A stretch of DNA of 9,603 bases from Bacteroidota bacterium (lineage in GTDB: Bacteria > Bacteroidota > Bacteroidia > Chitinophagales > Chitinophagaceae), in contig JAGWPI010000080.1 of NCBI GenBank assembly GCA_028877005.1, forward strand, positions 1 to 9,603, given 5' to 3'. Of this stretch, positions 1 to 6,770 are shown piece by piece. Each line of letters starts with the position of its first letter. The stretch's first letter is position 1. Position numbers and translations under genes: made by a program. Under the pieces are notes generated by a model. That model did no database searches, was not told where the DNA came from, and saw nothing but the letters and a program-made list of their open reading frames with translations.

Positions 1-58
1 AATGTTAGAATGTTGCTCTGATACACTAAAGGTAGAAAAAATTGAAAATCCCACTTAA
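1..58 (+). CDS. 3' end of an upstream gene, possibly folK (partial)
   Basis: An open frame enters from the left edge (codons begin at base 2) and ends at TAA 56-58. The 18 visible residues end in CSDTLKVEKIENPT. This resembles what I remember of Bacteroidota FolK (6-hydroxymethyl-7,8-dihydropterin pyrophosphokinase) C-termini, and folK often lies directly before a deoxynucleoside kinase in this phylum. The 27-base gap to the kinase start suits an operon. The other two forward frames hit stops within the first 21 bases. The fragment is too short to assign on its own, so the coding call is moderate and the FolK identity is only a suggestion. Confidence 0.4.
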   Translation, partial: MLECCSDTLKVEKIENPT

Positions 59-85
59 TTTTAACATAATAAGAAGATAGTGCCA

Positions 86-718
86 ATGAAATACCATTAT
101 ATAACGATTGAAGGCAATATAGGTGCGGGCAAAACTACTTTAACGCATTTATTGGCTAAACATTTTAATGCAAGAATTATATTAGAGGCATTTGCAGACA
201 ATCCATTCCTAGAAAAGTTTTATGCAGACCCTGAAAAATTTGCTTTCCCCTTAGAATTATTTTTTATGGCAGAAAGGTTCAAACAATTAAAAAGTATGCT
301 GCATACCAACGATTTATTTAGCAGTATTACTATTTCAGATTATTTATTTTCAAAATGCTTATTATTCGCCAAAGTAAATTTACCTGAAGAAGAATTTAGA
401 TTATATCAAAAATTATTTGATATAATGCAACAACAAATTGCCTTACCTGATTTATTAATTTATTTGCATGCACCTGTTAGTAAATTACAGCAAAATATAA
501 AAAAACGACAACGTAGTTATGAACAAAATATACCCGACAGTTATCTATTTAATTTACAGGAAACTTATACCCAATACATTAAACAACATAATATCAAAAC
601 ACTATTTATAGATGTTTCAAATGCCGATTTTTTAGGAAATCCGGCACATTTGCAGGTAATAATAGATGCATTAGATCGCGAATATGATGCCGGTCAACAC
701 TTTTTTTCGCTGCCTTAA
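86..718 (+). CDS. Deoxynucleoside kinase (dNK/dGK-dCK family)
   Basis: This is a cytoplasmic kinase that phosphorylates deoxynucleosides to 5'-monophosphates with ATP or another NTP, for dNTP salvage. From the ATG at 86 it has 210 residues, normal for the family. The P-loop is G10-N-I-G-A-G-K-T17. The NPFLEKFYADPEKFAFPLE stretch (39-57) matches the family's NP(F/Y)L..FY.D...(F/Y)AF substrate-site region. PDLLIYLHAP (121-130) is the strand that follows. The LID-like segment carries K140, R141, R143, Y145 and E146. Where many dNKs have a (D/E)RS motif this protein has S84-D85-Y86, which I recall as usual in Bacteroidota homologues. Substrate preference cannot be read from the sequence. An in-frame GTG at 80 would add two residues, but I prefer the ATG because MKYHYITIEGNIGAGKT is the typical beginning. 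It probably belongs to an operon with the upstream gene. Confidence 0.9.
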   Translation: MKYHYITIEGNIGAGKTTLTHLLAKHFNARIILEAFADNPFLEKFYADPEKFAFPLELFFMAERFKQLKSMLHTNDLFSSITISDYLFSKCLLFAKVNLPEEEFRLYQKLFDIMQQQIALPDLLIYLHAPVSKLQQNIKKRQRSYEQNIPDSYLFNLQETYTQYIKQHNIKTLFIDVSNADFLGNPAHLQVIIDALDREYDAGQHFFSLP

Positions 719-739
719 GGTTTGCAACTGTTTGTATAT

Positions 740-747
740 TACTTTCG
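740..747 (+). promoter_or_regulatory. Possible -7 promoter element for the MFS gene
   Basis: TACTTTCG matches the Bacteroidota -7 consensus TAnnTTTG except at one position and lies 29 bases before the ATG at 777. A TTTG at 721-724 could act as the -33 box, but its 15-base spacing is shorter than the usual 17-23. Read-through from the kinase gene, 58 bases upstream, is an alternative. Confidence 0.3.
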
Positions 748-776
748 TACACTTAATTTTTTAATGTCTAACATGA

Positions 777-2024
777 ATGGACGAAGCTAACCAACCACAC
801 GATGCATTTGCATCAATGCGTATTTCGGAATTTAGAAATTTAATGATTGGGCGCTTTGCTTTTATCATGGGCCTGCGTATGATGGCTACTTTGTTAGGTT
901 GGTGGATTTACGAGTTAACCAATGCACCCATAGCCATTGGTTTAATTGGATTATCAGAAGTAATTCCGGCTGTATCACTAGCTTTATATGCCGGGCATAT
1001 AATAGACATAAGTGAAAAAAGAAAATTATTGCTTACCTGTATTAGCCTTTACATGTTAGCAGCTATTTTACTTACTGCACTCTCTACTCAATACACAGCC
1101 CATCATATAAAAAATACAATGATTGCAGGGCTAATTTATTTAATTGTATTTGGCACAGGTATTATTCGTTCATTCACCGGCCCTACTTTTAGTGCCTTAT
1201 TAGGACATATTGTACCTAAAAAAATTATTGCCAATGCCACAACTTGGAGTCAAGGCACTTGGCTTTCTGCTTCAGTAACCGGACACGCTACTGCCGGATT
1301 TTTAATTGCCGGTTTCGGCAATACCAAAACACTCATTACTGTAATAGTACTAGTTGCCATAGCTTTATTTGTTTTATTTTTATTAAAACCCAAACCTGCA
1401 TTGAATGGCCGAGGCGAAAAAAAAACCTGGGAAAGTGTAAAAGAAGGTTTACACTTTGTTTACAAAACAAAAGAATTACTTAGTGCTATTACCCTTGATT
1501 TGTTTGCCGTTTTTTTTGGTGGTGCAGTAGCCATGATTCCTGTTTATGCCAGAGATATCTTAAAAGTAGGGCCAGAAGGTTTCGGCTTTTTAAACGGTGC
1601 CTCCGATTTAGGTTCCATTTGCATTGTTATTTGGCTTACACTGTTCCCCCTCCAAAAACAACAAGGCAAAAAATTATTAATTGCTGTAGGAACATTTGGA
1701 CTGTGCATTATTATTTTTGCCATTTCTAAAATTTTCTGGATTTCCTTTGTGGCACTCTTAATTTCGGGTATTGTAGATGGGGTTAGTGTAGTAGTAAGGG
1801 GCACCATTATGCAATTAAAAACACCCGATAATATGCGAGGTAGGGTACTGAGTGTAAGTTCAATGTTTGTAAATTCAAGTAATGAATTGGGGCAGTTTGA
1901 AAGTGGTATGGCAGCTAAATTAATGGGTGTAGTGCCCTCAGTAGTTTTTGGTGGATGTATGACATTGTTAGTGGTTGGCATTACCTGGTTTAAATCACCG
2001 GTTTTAAGAAAAATGCAATACTAA
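777..2024 (+). CDS. MFS transporter, EntS/MFS_3-like permease
   Basis: This is an inner-membrane permease of 415 residues with the hydrophobic pattern of a 12-helix major facilitator. A short cytoplasmic N-terminus (SMRISEFRNLMIGR, 13-26) leads into helix 1. The loop between helices 2 and 3 has the MFS motif-A form A72-G-H-I-I-D77 followed by K81-R82-K83. A charged central loop (about 204-233) separates the two halves. P350-D-N-M-R-G-R-V357 in the second half is a signature shared with the enterobactin exporter EntS and the MFS_3 group. These points suggest proton-driven efflux of a small molecule such as a siderophore or drug, but the substrate is unknown. An in-frame TGA (774-776) touches the ATG, so no start further upstream is possible. 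It converges on the next gene with only 34 bases between the stops and no clear terminator. Confidence 0.88.
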   Translation: MDEANQPHDAFASMRISEFRNLMIGRFAFIMGLRMMATLLGWWIYELTNAPIAIGLIGLSEVIPAVSLALYAGHIIDISEKRKLLLTCISLYMLAAILLTALSTQYTAHHIKNTMIAGLIYLIVFGTGIIRSFTGPTFSALLGHIVPKKIIANATTWSQGTWLSASVTGHATAGFLIAGFGNTKTLITVIVLVAIALFVLFLLKPKPALNGRGEKKTWESVKEGLHFVYKTKELLSAITLDLFAVFFGGAVAMIPVYARDILKVGPEGFGFLNGASDLGSICIVIWLTLFPLQKQQGKKLLIAVGTFGLCIIIFAISKIFWISFVALLISGIVDGVSVVVRGTIMQLKTPDNMRGRVLSVSSMFVNSSNELGQFESGMAAKLMGVVPSVVFGGCMTLLVVGITWFKSPVLRKMQY

Positions 2025-2058
2025 TAAACACATTAAATGAGGTCGCCTTAGTGCAATC

Positions 2059-2547
2059 CTATAAATTTTCATTCGTAAGTTTCTCTAATACGTAAAATAC
2101 TGCCGGACAAAATTCTGCATTTTTTAAAGTAATATTCATTCGCTTCAGCAAAACATCTTCATCAGTATAAGGAAAACGAGCACAATCTGATGGTCTTATT
2201 TCATAAATAGTACAGGCATTATCACTACCTAAAAATGGGCAAGGAGTTTGTTTAACTACATAATCTCCCTCCAAATCAAGGGTTAAATAAGTGTCAATAA
2301 AAACACTTTCTTTTAGTTTTAATGCCTTGCTAATTCGCTTTATATCTGGCGTTTTAAAACGTGGTGAATAATTTTTACAACACTGTGCACAAGTTAAACA
2401 ATCAATATGCCGAAAAGCCTCATCATGCAATTCAGGCAGTTTTTTCAAAACTTTATTACGCTGCACTCGCTGAAGCCAATTTTTGTATTTTTTTTGATGC
2501 TCGGCACTTTGTTTTTGCCAATTATGTAACGAAACTTCTTCCCCCAT
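2059..2547 (-). CDS. YkgJ-family cysteine cluster protein
   Basis: This small soluble protein of 162 residues has the putative zinc- or iron-binding cysteine cluster known as YkgJ/CxxCxxCC. The visible ligand candidates are C50-x2-C53-x2-C56-C57, then C103 (PCPFL), C112 (ACTIYE), C122 (RPSDCARFP) and C147 (EFCPA). The IYExRPxxCxxFP block is diagnostic for the family. Residues 1-48 are basic and rich in Lys, Gln and His, and are probably helical. No signal peptide or membrane segment is visible. The biochemical role of the family is not established; binding of zinc or an iron-sulfur cluster is inferred from the eight conserved cysteines. It is transcribed alone, divergent from the hydroxylase gene. 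Confidence 0.88.
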   Translation of the reverse strand: MGEEVSLHNWQKQSAEHQKKYKNWLQRVQRNKVLKKLPELHDEAFRHIDCLTCAQCCKNYSPRFKTPDIKRISKALKLKESVFIDTYLTLDLEGDYVVKQTPCPFLGSDNACTIYEIRPSDCARFPYTDEDVLLKRMNITLKNAEFCPAVFYVLEKLTNENL

Positions 2548-2637
2548 ATAAGGATTAATTTTTTTAAATGCTTTTTGTAAAAACCGATTTCAACAATACA
2601 TTAAGTATTATGATGGCATTTTATGCAAGTTATCACC

Positions 2638-2645
2638 TTACTTTG
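2638..2645 (+). promoter_or_regulatory. Possible -7 promoter element for the hydroxylase gene
   Basis: TTACTTTG, followed by C, differs from TAnnTTTG at one base and lies 26 bases before the ATG at 2672. The 124-base gap (2548-2671) must also hold the promoter of the divergent cysteine-cluster gene, for which I see no clear box. No convincing -33 TTG lies at the expected distance. Confidence 0.33.
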
Positions 2646-2671
2646 CAATAATATTCAAACTTTTTAATTGT

Positions 2672-3628
2672 ATGGATAGTTTAAGGGAGCAATGGCTTAT
2701 TTTAATTTCAACACCTATTTACCTTTTTATAATTGGAATAGAATTACTCCTCTCTCATCTACATCATAAAAAAATTTATACGGTTAAAGATACCATTACC
2801 AATGTGTATTTAATGCTGTTAAACGGTGGAATAGATTTGCTGTTCAGATTATTTTACATTGGAATTTGGCAGTACTTTTTCATGCACGCATTTTATAGAT
2901 GGGAACACCAAGGAGTAACCTATTGGGTTACTTTACTACTGGCAGAAGATTTTCTGTATTACTGGTTACATAGATTCGATCATGAAATACGTTTTTTTTG
3001 GGCTACCCATGTAACACATCATAGCTCACCGGTTATGAATTTTACTGTAGGCTTCCGTTCATCTGTTTTTCAACCTCTTTACCGTTTTCTTTACTTTATT
3101 CCATTAGCAATGGCAGGATTTCAACCAATAGACATATTGTTCATGTATTCTGCCACTCAAATATGGGGTATTTTTGTACATACAGAACTCATTGGCAAAA
3201 TGGGATGGTTAGAATATTTGATGGTTACCCCTTCGCATCATCGGGTTCACCATGGCTCCAATCCCAAATACCTTGATAAAAATATGGGCATGTTTTTAAT
3301 TATATGGGACAAATTATTTCATACTTTTCAGGAAGAGCTATCTAAAGATGAATACCAACCCATTCATTATGGACTTACTAAAAATTTAGAAAAAACAAAT
3401 GCATTCACAATCATTTTTCATGAGTGGATTGAGATTGCAAAAGATGTAAGTCAAAAAAATATTACACTGAAACAAAGAATGGGCTATTTATTTGGCCCAC
3501 CCGGTTGGAGTCATGATGGCAGCCGACAAACCAGTAAAGATTTACAACAAATAGAATTAAATCAAAATGGGTTTGTTGAAAATAATACATCAGAAGAAAA
3601 TACCGAATTTCAAATACAAACAAGTTAA
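2672..3628 (+). CDS. Fatty acid hydroxylase/sterol desaturase superfamily, alkylglycerol monooxygenase-like
   Basis: This is an integral membrane di-iron oxygenase of 318 residues. The histidine clusters that bind the metal pair are H100-RFD-H104, H113-VT-H116-H117 and H189-H190-RV-H193-H194, with an extra H170 in the HTE segment. Hydrophobic helices lie around 8-28, 43-70, 82-99, 135-165 and 205-213. The stretch from HTE (170) through TPSHHRVHHGSN (186-197) to D202-K-N and IIWDKLFHTFQEE (210-222) closely follows the pattern of animal alkylglycerol monooxygenase (TMEM195). Ether-lipid cleavage or acyl/lipid hydroxylation is therefore more likely than sterol chemistry, which is rare in this phylum. 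The substrate is inferred only. The polar tail after about residue 285 is Gln/Asn/Glu-rich and probably disordered. It is preceded by its own promoter region and not obviously co-transcribed with gcvP, 180 bases downstream. Confidence 0.87.
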   Translation: MDSLREQWLILISTPIYLFIIGIELLLSHLHHKKIYTVKDTITNVYLMLLNGGIDLLFRLFYIGIWQYFFMHAFYRWEHQGVTYWVTLLLAEDFLYYWLHRFDHEIRFFWATHVTHHSSPVMNFTVGFRSSVFQPLYRFLYFIPLAMAGFQPIDILFMYSATQIWGIFVHTELIGKMGWLEYLMVTPSHHRVHHGSNPKYLDKNMGMFLIIWDKLFHTFQEELSKDEYQPIHYGLTKNLEKTNAFTIIFHEWIEIAKDVSQKNITLKQRMGYLFGPPGWSHDGSRQTSKDLQQIELNQNGFVENNTSEENTEFQIQTS

Positions 3629-3767
3629 TATGTAAAGTTTGTTTCTACACCGCTTTTTCTATCCTTAATAAGGCTACACATGTATAAATGAAAAACTATG
3701 TTCATCTAACACATGCACACTGTTTCCACAATTTCAACAAAGCCTTTCTTTTGCTCTGTTTTACACT

Positions 3768-3775
3768 TAACTTTG
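3768..3775 (+). promoter_or_regulatory. Probable -7 promoter element for gcvP
   Basis: TAACTTTG is an exact match to the Bacteroidota -7 consensus TAnnTTTG and ends 33 bases before the gcvP ATG. A TTG at 3751-3753 lies only 14 bases upstream of it, shorter than the usual -33 to -7 spacing, so the upstream box is uncertain. The 180-base region 3629-3808 otherwise shows no gene, and I see no glycine-riboswitch-like structure in it. Confidence 0.5.
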
Positions 3776-3808
3776 CCCATCTTTTAACGTGGTCAACCTT
3801 AATACATT

Positions 3809-6685
3809 ATGAATTTATTTCAGAAGAAAGATGCAGAATTCATGCATCGCCATATTGGTCCTAATCCCACCGATACACAAAAAATGCTACACACTATTGG
3901 TGTAGATAGTATAGATACTTTGATTAATCAAACCATACCGGCATCAATCCGTTTAAATAGTCCACTGTCCTTGCCCAATAGTATCAGCGAGCAAAGCTTT
4001 TTAGATGAATTAAAACAAATTGCCAAGAAAAATAAATTATATAAAACATATATTGGACAAGGTTATTACAACACTATTACCCCTTCTGTTATTCTAAGAA
4101 ACATTTTTGAAAATCCGGGTTGGTACACACAATACACTCCCTATCAGGCTGAAATTTCACAAGGCAGATTAGAAAGTTTACTAAACTTTCAAACCATGGT
4201 TATTGACTTAACCGGCTTAGAAATTGCCAATGCCTCATTATTAGATGAAGCTACAGCTGCTGCAGAAGCCATGATTATGGTATACCATCAAGCCAACAAA
4301 ACGGAACATGATGGAAGAAACAAATTTTTCGTTGACAATGCCATTTTTGCGCAAACAAAAGATGTATTAATTACTCGTGCAGCACCACTAAATATTGAAT
4401 TGATTTTTGGTGATTATAAAACAATTTTATTAGACAATACATTTTTTGGCGCTATTGTTCAGTACCCTGCAGCCAATGGTGCAATTCATGATTACCGTGG
4501 ATTTATTGCCAATGTACATGCAGTTGGTGCCTATGCAATAATGGCAACTGATTTATTGGCTCTAACGTTACTAACCCCTCCGGGAGAATTAGGTGCTGAT
4601 GTTGCTATAGGTTCAGCACAACGTTTGGGAGTACCTATGGGTTATGGTGGCCCACATGCTGCTTTTTTTGCTACCAGAGATGATTTTAAGCGCAATATGC
4701 CTGGCAGATTAATTGGTATAAGCATAGATGCTCAAAACAATAGAGCTTTAAGAATGGCTTTACAAACCCGCGAACAACATATAAAAAGGGAAAAAGCAAC
4801 CAGCAATATTTGTACGGCTCAGGCACTGTTGGCCAATATGGCTGCTATGTATGCAGTATACCATGGTCCAAAAGGTTTAAGTGATATAGCCAAACGCATT
4901 CACATTCTTACGGTTGCACTTTACCATGCATTAAATGCAATGAATTATATTATTGAATCCTCTCACTTTTTTGATACTTTGGTTATAAAAACCAATGTTA
5001 AAGGCATTCGTAACATTGCGGAAGAACATCATATCAACTTTTATTATATTGATGATAATACAGTAAGTATTAGTTTAGATGAAACAACTACTAGAGAAGA
5101 TGTAGTAAACATAGCCATGATTTTTGCTGCTTTACAGGAATCTAATAGTGTGGCAGTTACTTTTGAAACAACGTTTCAGGTAGCTCATCAAATTCCCGAA
5201 TACGCTCTACGCCATTCTAATTATTTATCGCATCCTGTATTTAATACTCATCATAGTGAAACACAAATGATGCGCTATATTAAGCAATTAGAACAGAAAG
5301 ATTTAGCACTGAATACCAGTATGATTTCTTTAGGGAGTTGCACCATGAAATTAAATGCAGCTACTGAAATGATTCCGGTTAGTTGGCCCGAGTTTAGCAG
5401 TTTACACCCATTTGTCCCGCAAAATCAGGCAGAGGGATACCACATTATTATTGAAGAATTAAAAAAATACCTCTGCACCATTACCGGTTTTGATGCATGC
5501 AGTTTACAGCCCAATAGTGGTGCACAAGGAGAATACGCCGGTTTATTAACCATTAGAAGGTATCACGAAGCGCATCAAAACAGTCATCGCAATGTTGTTT
5601 TAATCCCCATTTCTGCACATGGCACCAACCCTGCAAGCGCAGTTATGGCGGGTATGAAAGTGATTGTGATAAAAGGTACTGCAGAGGGACATATAGATGT
5701 TAATGATTTAAAAGAAAAAGCCATTTTACATAAGAATAATTTGGCCGGTTTAATGGTTACCTATCCTTCTACACATGGTGTATTTGAAGAAAGCATTAAA
5801 GAAATTTGTGCTATCATTCATGAAAATGGTGGCTTAGTTTATATGGATGGCGCCAATATGAATGCCCAAGTAGGCTTAACTACACCGGCAATTATTGGGG
5901 CAGATGTTTGCCATTTAAATTTACATAAAACTTTTGCTATACCCCATGGTGGTGGTGGCCCCGGAGTTGGCCCAATATGTGTTACTGCAAAATTAGCACC
6001 CTATTTACCCGGCCATATTAACTATCTACAACACCAAGGAACTGGCGCAGTAAGCGCAGCACCTGTTGGCTCTGCCTCTATTTTGCTAATTAGCTACGCT
6101 TATATTAAGTTATTAGGCGCACAAGGCGTTACAATGGCTACTGAATATGCTATTTTAAATGCCAACTACATGAAAGCGCGTTTAGAACCTTATTATAAAA
6201 TTTTGTACACCGGTACAAATGGGTTTGCAGCACATGAATTCATTGTTGATTTGCGGCCATATAAACAAACAGCCGGTATTGAAGCGGAAGATGTTGCTAA
6301 ACGATTAATGGATTATGGTTTTCATGCACCTACTATGAGTTTTCCGGTACCCGGAACTATTATGATTGAACCTACAGAAAGTGAAGATAAAGCAGAATTA
6401 GATCGCTTCTGCGACGCACTAATTGCAATACACAATGAAATTAAAGCCATTGAAATTGGCGAATTAGATAAAGCAGATAACCCCCTAAAAAATGCACCGC
6501 ACACACAAATAATGGTAACTTCAGATAATTGGCACCATACCTATACTAGGCAACAAGCAGCTTTTCCACTATATTATGTTACACAAAACAAATTTTGGCC
6601 AGCTGTTGCGCGTATTAATAATACTTACGGTGATAGAAATTTAATTTGTACTTGCGAACCCATTGAAAGTTATGTAGAGGAATAA
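3809..6685 (+). CDS. gcvP: Glycine dehydrogenase (decarboxylating), P-protein of the glycine cleavage system
   Basis: This PLP enzyme decarboxylates glycine and passes the aminomethyl group to the lipoyl arm of GcvH. It works in the cytoplasm with GcvT and the lipoamide dehydrogenase to feed one-carbon units to tetrahydrofolate. The chain is 958 residues, the full single-chain form in which the N- and C-terminal halves (separate GcvPA and GcvPB in some bacteria) are fused. Visible signatures are H13-R-H-I-G-P18 near the N-terminus, [11 protein letters not shown] (507-517) and the PLP-lysine site HLNLHKTF with K707. The Gly-rich [10 protein letters not shown] segment follows at 713-722, and the end is [10 protein letters not shown]. 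No frameshift or missing motif is apparent. An in-frame TAA (3800-3802) just upstream fixes the ATG. gcvT and gcvH are not adjacent, so the system's genes are scattered here. A strong terminator follows. Confidence 0.97.
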   Translation: MNLFQKKDAEFMHRHIGPNPTDTQKMLHTIGVDSIDTLINQTIPASIRLNSPLSLPNSISEQSFLDELKQIAKKNKLYKTYIGQGYYNTITPSVILRNIFENPGWYTQYTPYQAEISQGRLESLLNFQTMVIDLTGLEIANASLLDEATAAAEAMIMVYHQANKTEHDGRNKFFVDNAIFAQTKDVLITRAAPLNIELIFGDYKTILLDNTFFGAIVQYPAANGAIHDYRGFIANVHAVGAYAIMATDLLALTLLTPPGELGADVAIGSAQRLGVPMGYGGPHAAFFATRDDFKRNMPGRLIGISIDAQNNRALRMALQTREQHIKREKATSNICTAQALLANMAAMYAVYHGPKGLSDIAKRIHILTVALYHALNAMNYIIESSHFFDTLVIKTNVKGIRNIAEEHHINFYYIDDNTVSISLDETTTREDVVNIAMIFAALQESNSVAVTFETTFQVAHQIPEYALRHSNYLSHPVFNTHHSETQMMRYIKQLEQKDLALNTSMISLGSCTMKLNAATEMIPVSWPEFSSLHPFVPQNQAEGYHIIIEELKKYLCTITGFDACSLQPNSGAQGEYAGLLTIRRYHEAHQNSHRNVVLIPISAHGTNPASAVMAGMKVIVIKGTAEGHIDVNDLKEKAILHKNNLAGLMVTYPSTHGVFEESIKEICAIIHENGGLVYMDGANMNAQVGLTTPAIIGADVCHLNLHKTFAIPHGGGGPGVGPICVTAKLAPYLPGHINYLQHQGTGAVSAAPVGSASILLISYAYIKLLGAQGVTMATEYAILNANYMKARLEPYYKILYTGTNGFAAHEFIVDLRPYKQTAGIEAEDVAKRLMDYGFHAPTMSFPVPGTIMIEPTESEDKAELDRFCDALIAIHNEIKAIEIGELDKADNPLKNAPHTQIMVTSDNWHHTYTRQQAAFPLYYVTQNKFWPAVARINNTYGDRNLICTCEPIESYVEE

Positions 6686-6705
6686 CAAACATAATTTCAT
6701 AGATA

Positions 6706-6747
6706 AAATAAGAGGCTGCTCTATACTTTTAAGGCAGCCTCTTATTT
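6706..6747. terminator. Bidirectional intrinsic terminator
   Basis: A perfect 14-base inverted repeat (6706-6719 with 6734-6747, core AGAGGCTGC/GCAGCCTCT) encloses a 14-base loop. The ends of the arms are A/T-rich, giving a T-rich tract on either strand. It lies 20 bases after the gcvP stop and 23 bases past the stop of the convergent gene on the minus strand, so it can terminate both. Confidence 0.9.
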
Positions 6748-6770
6748 ATTTGTAGCTATAAAATGCAATG

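Noticed and set aside
80..85. GTG at 80 as the start of the deoxynucleoside kinase
   Set aside because: The ATG six bases downstream gives the normal family N-terminus; the two extra residues add nothing recognisable.
713..720. CCTTAAGG palindrome at the kinase stop codon as a regulatory site
   Set aside because: It is an 8-base palindrome that includes the TAA stop, easily expected by chance, with no T tract or partner site.
1244..1483. Plus-strand open frame inside the MFS gene
   Set aside because: It is an out-of-frame reading of the transporter with a Cys/Phe-rich product and no recognisable start context.
1544..1981. Minus-strand open frame of 145 codons inside the MFS gene
   Set aside because: It lies wholly within a well-supported transporter frame, its product is low-information Pro/Thr/Ile-rich sequence, and it resembles no family I know.
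2361..2558. Plus-strand open frame opposite the cysteine-cluster gene
   Set aside because: The opposite strand carries the eight-cysteine YkgJ motif set; this frame is its shadow.
3663..3673. CCTTAATAAGG palindrome after the hydroxylase gene as a terminator
   Set aside because: The 5-base arms with a single-base centre cannot form a proper hairpin loop, and no T tract follows.
3629..3808. Glycine riboswitch before gcvP
   Set aside because: The gap is short and AT-rich and I see no paired aptamer-like helices; a covariance-model search would be needed to support one.
6322..6504. Minus-strand 60-codon open frame inside gcvP
   Set aside because: It lies fully inside the conserved gcvP frame and has no independent support.
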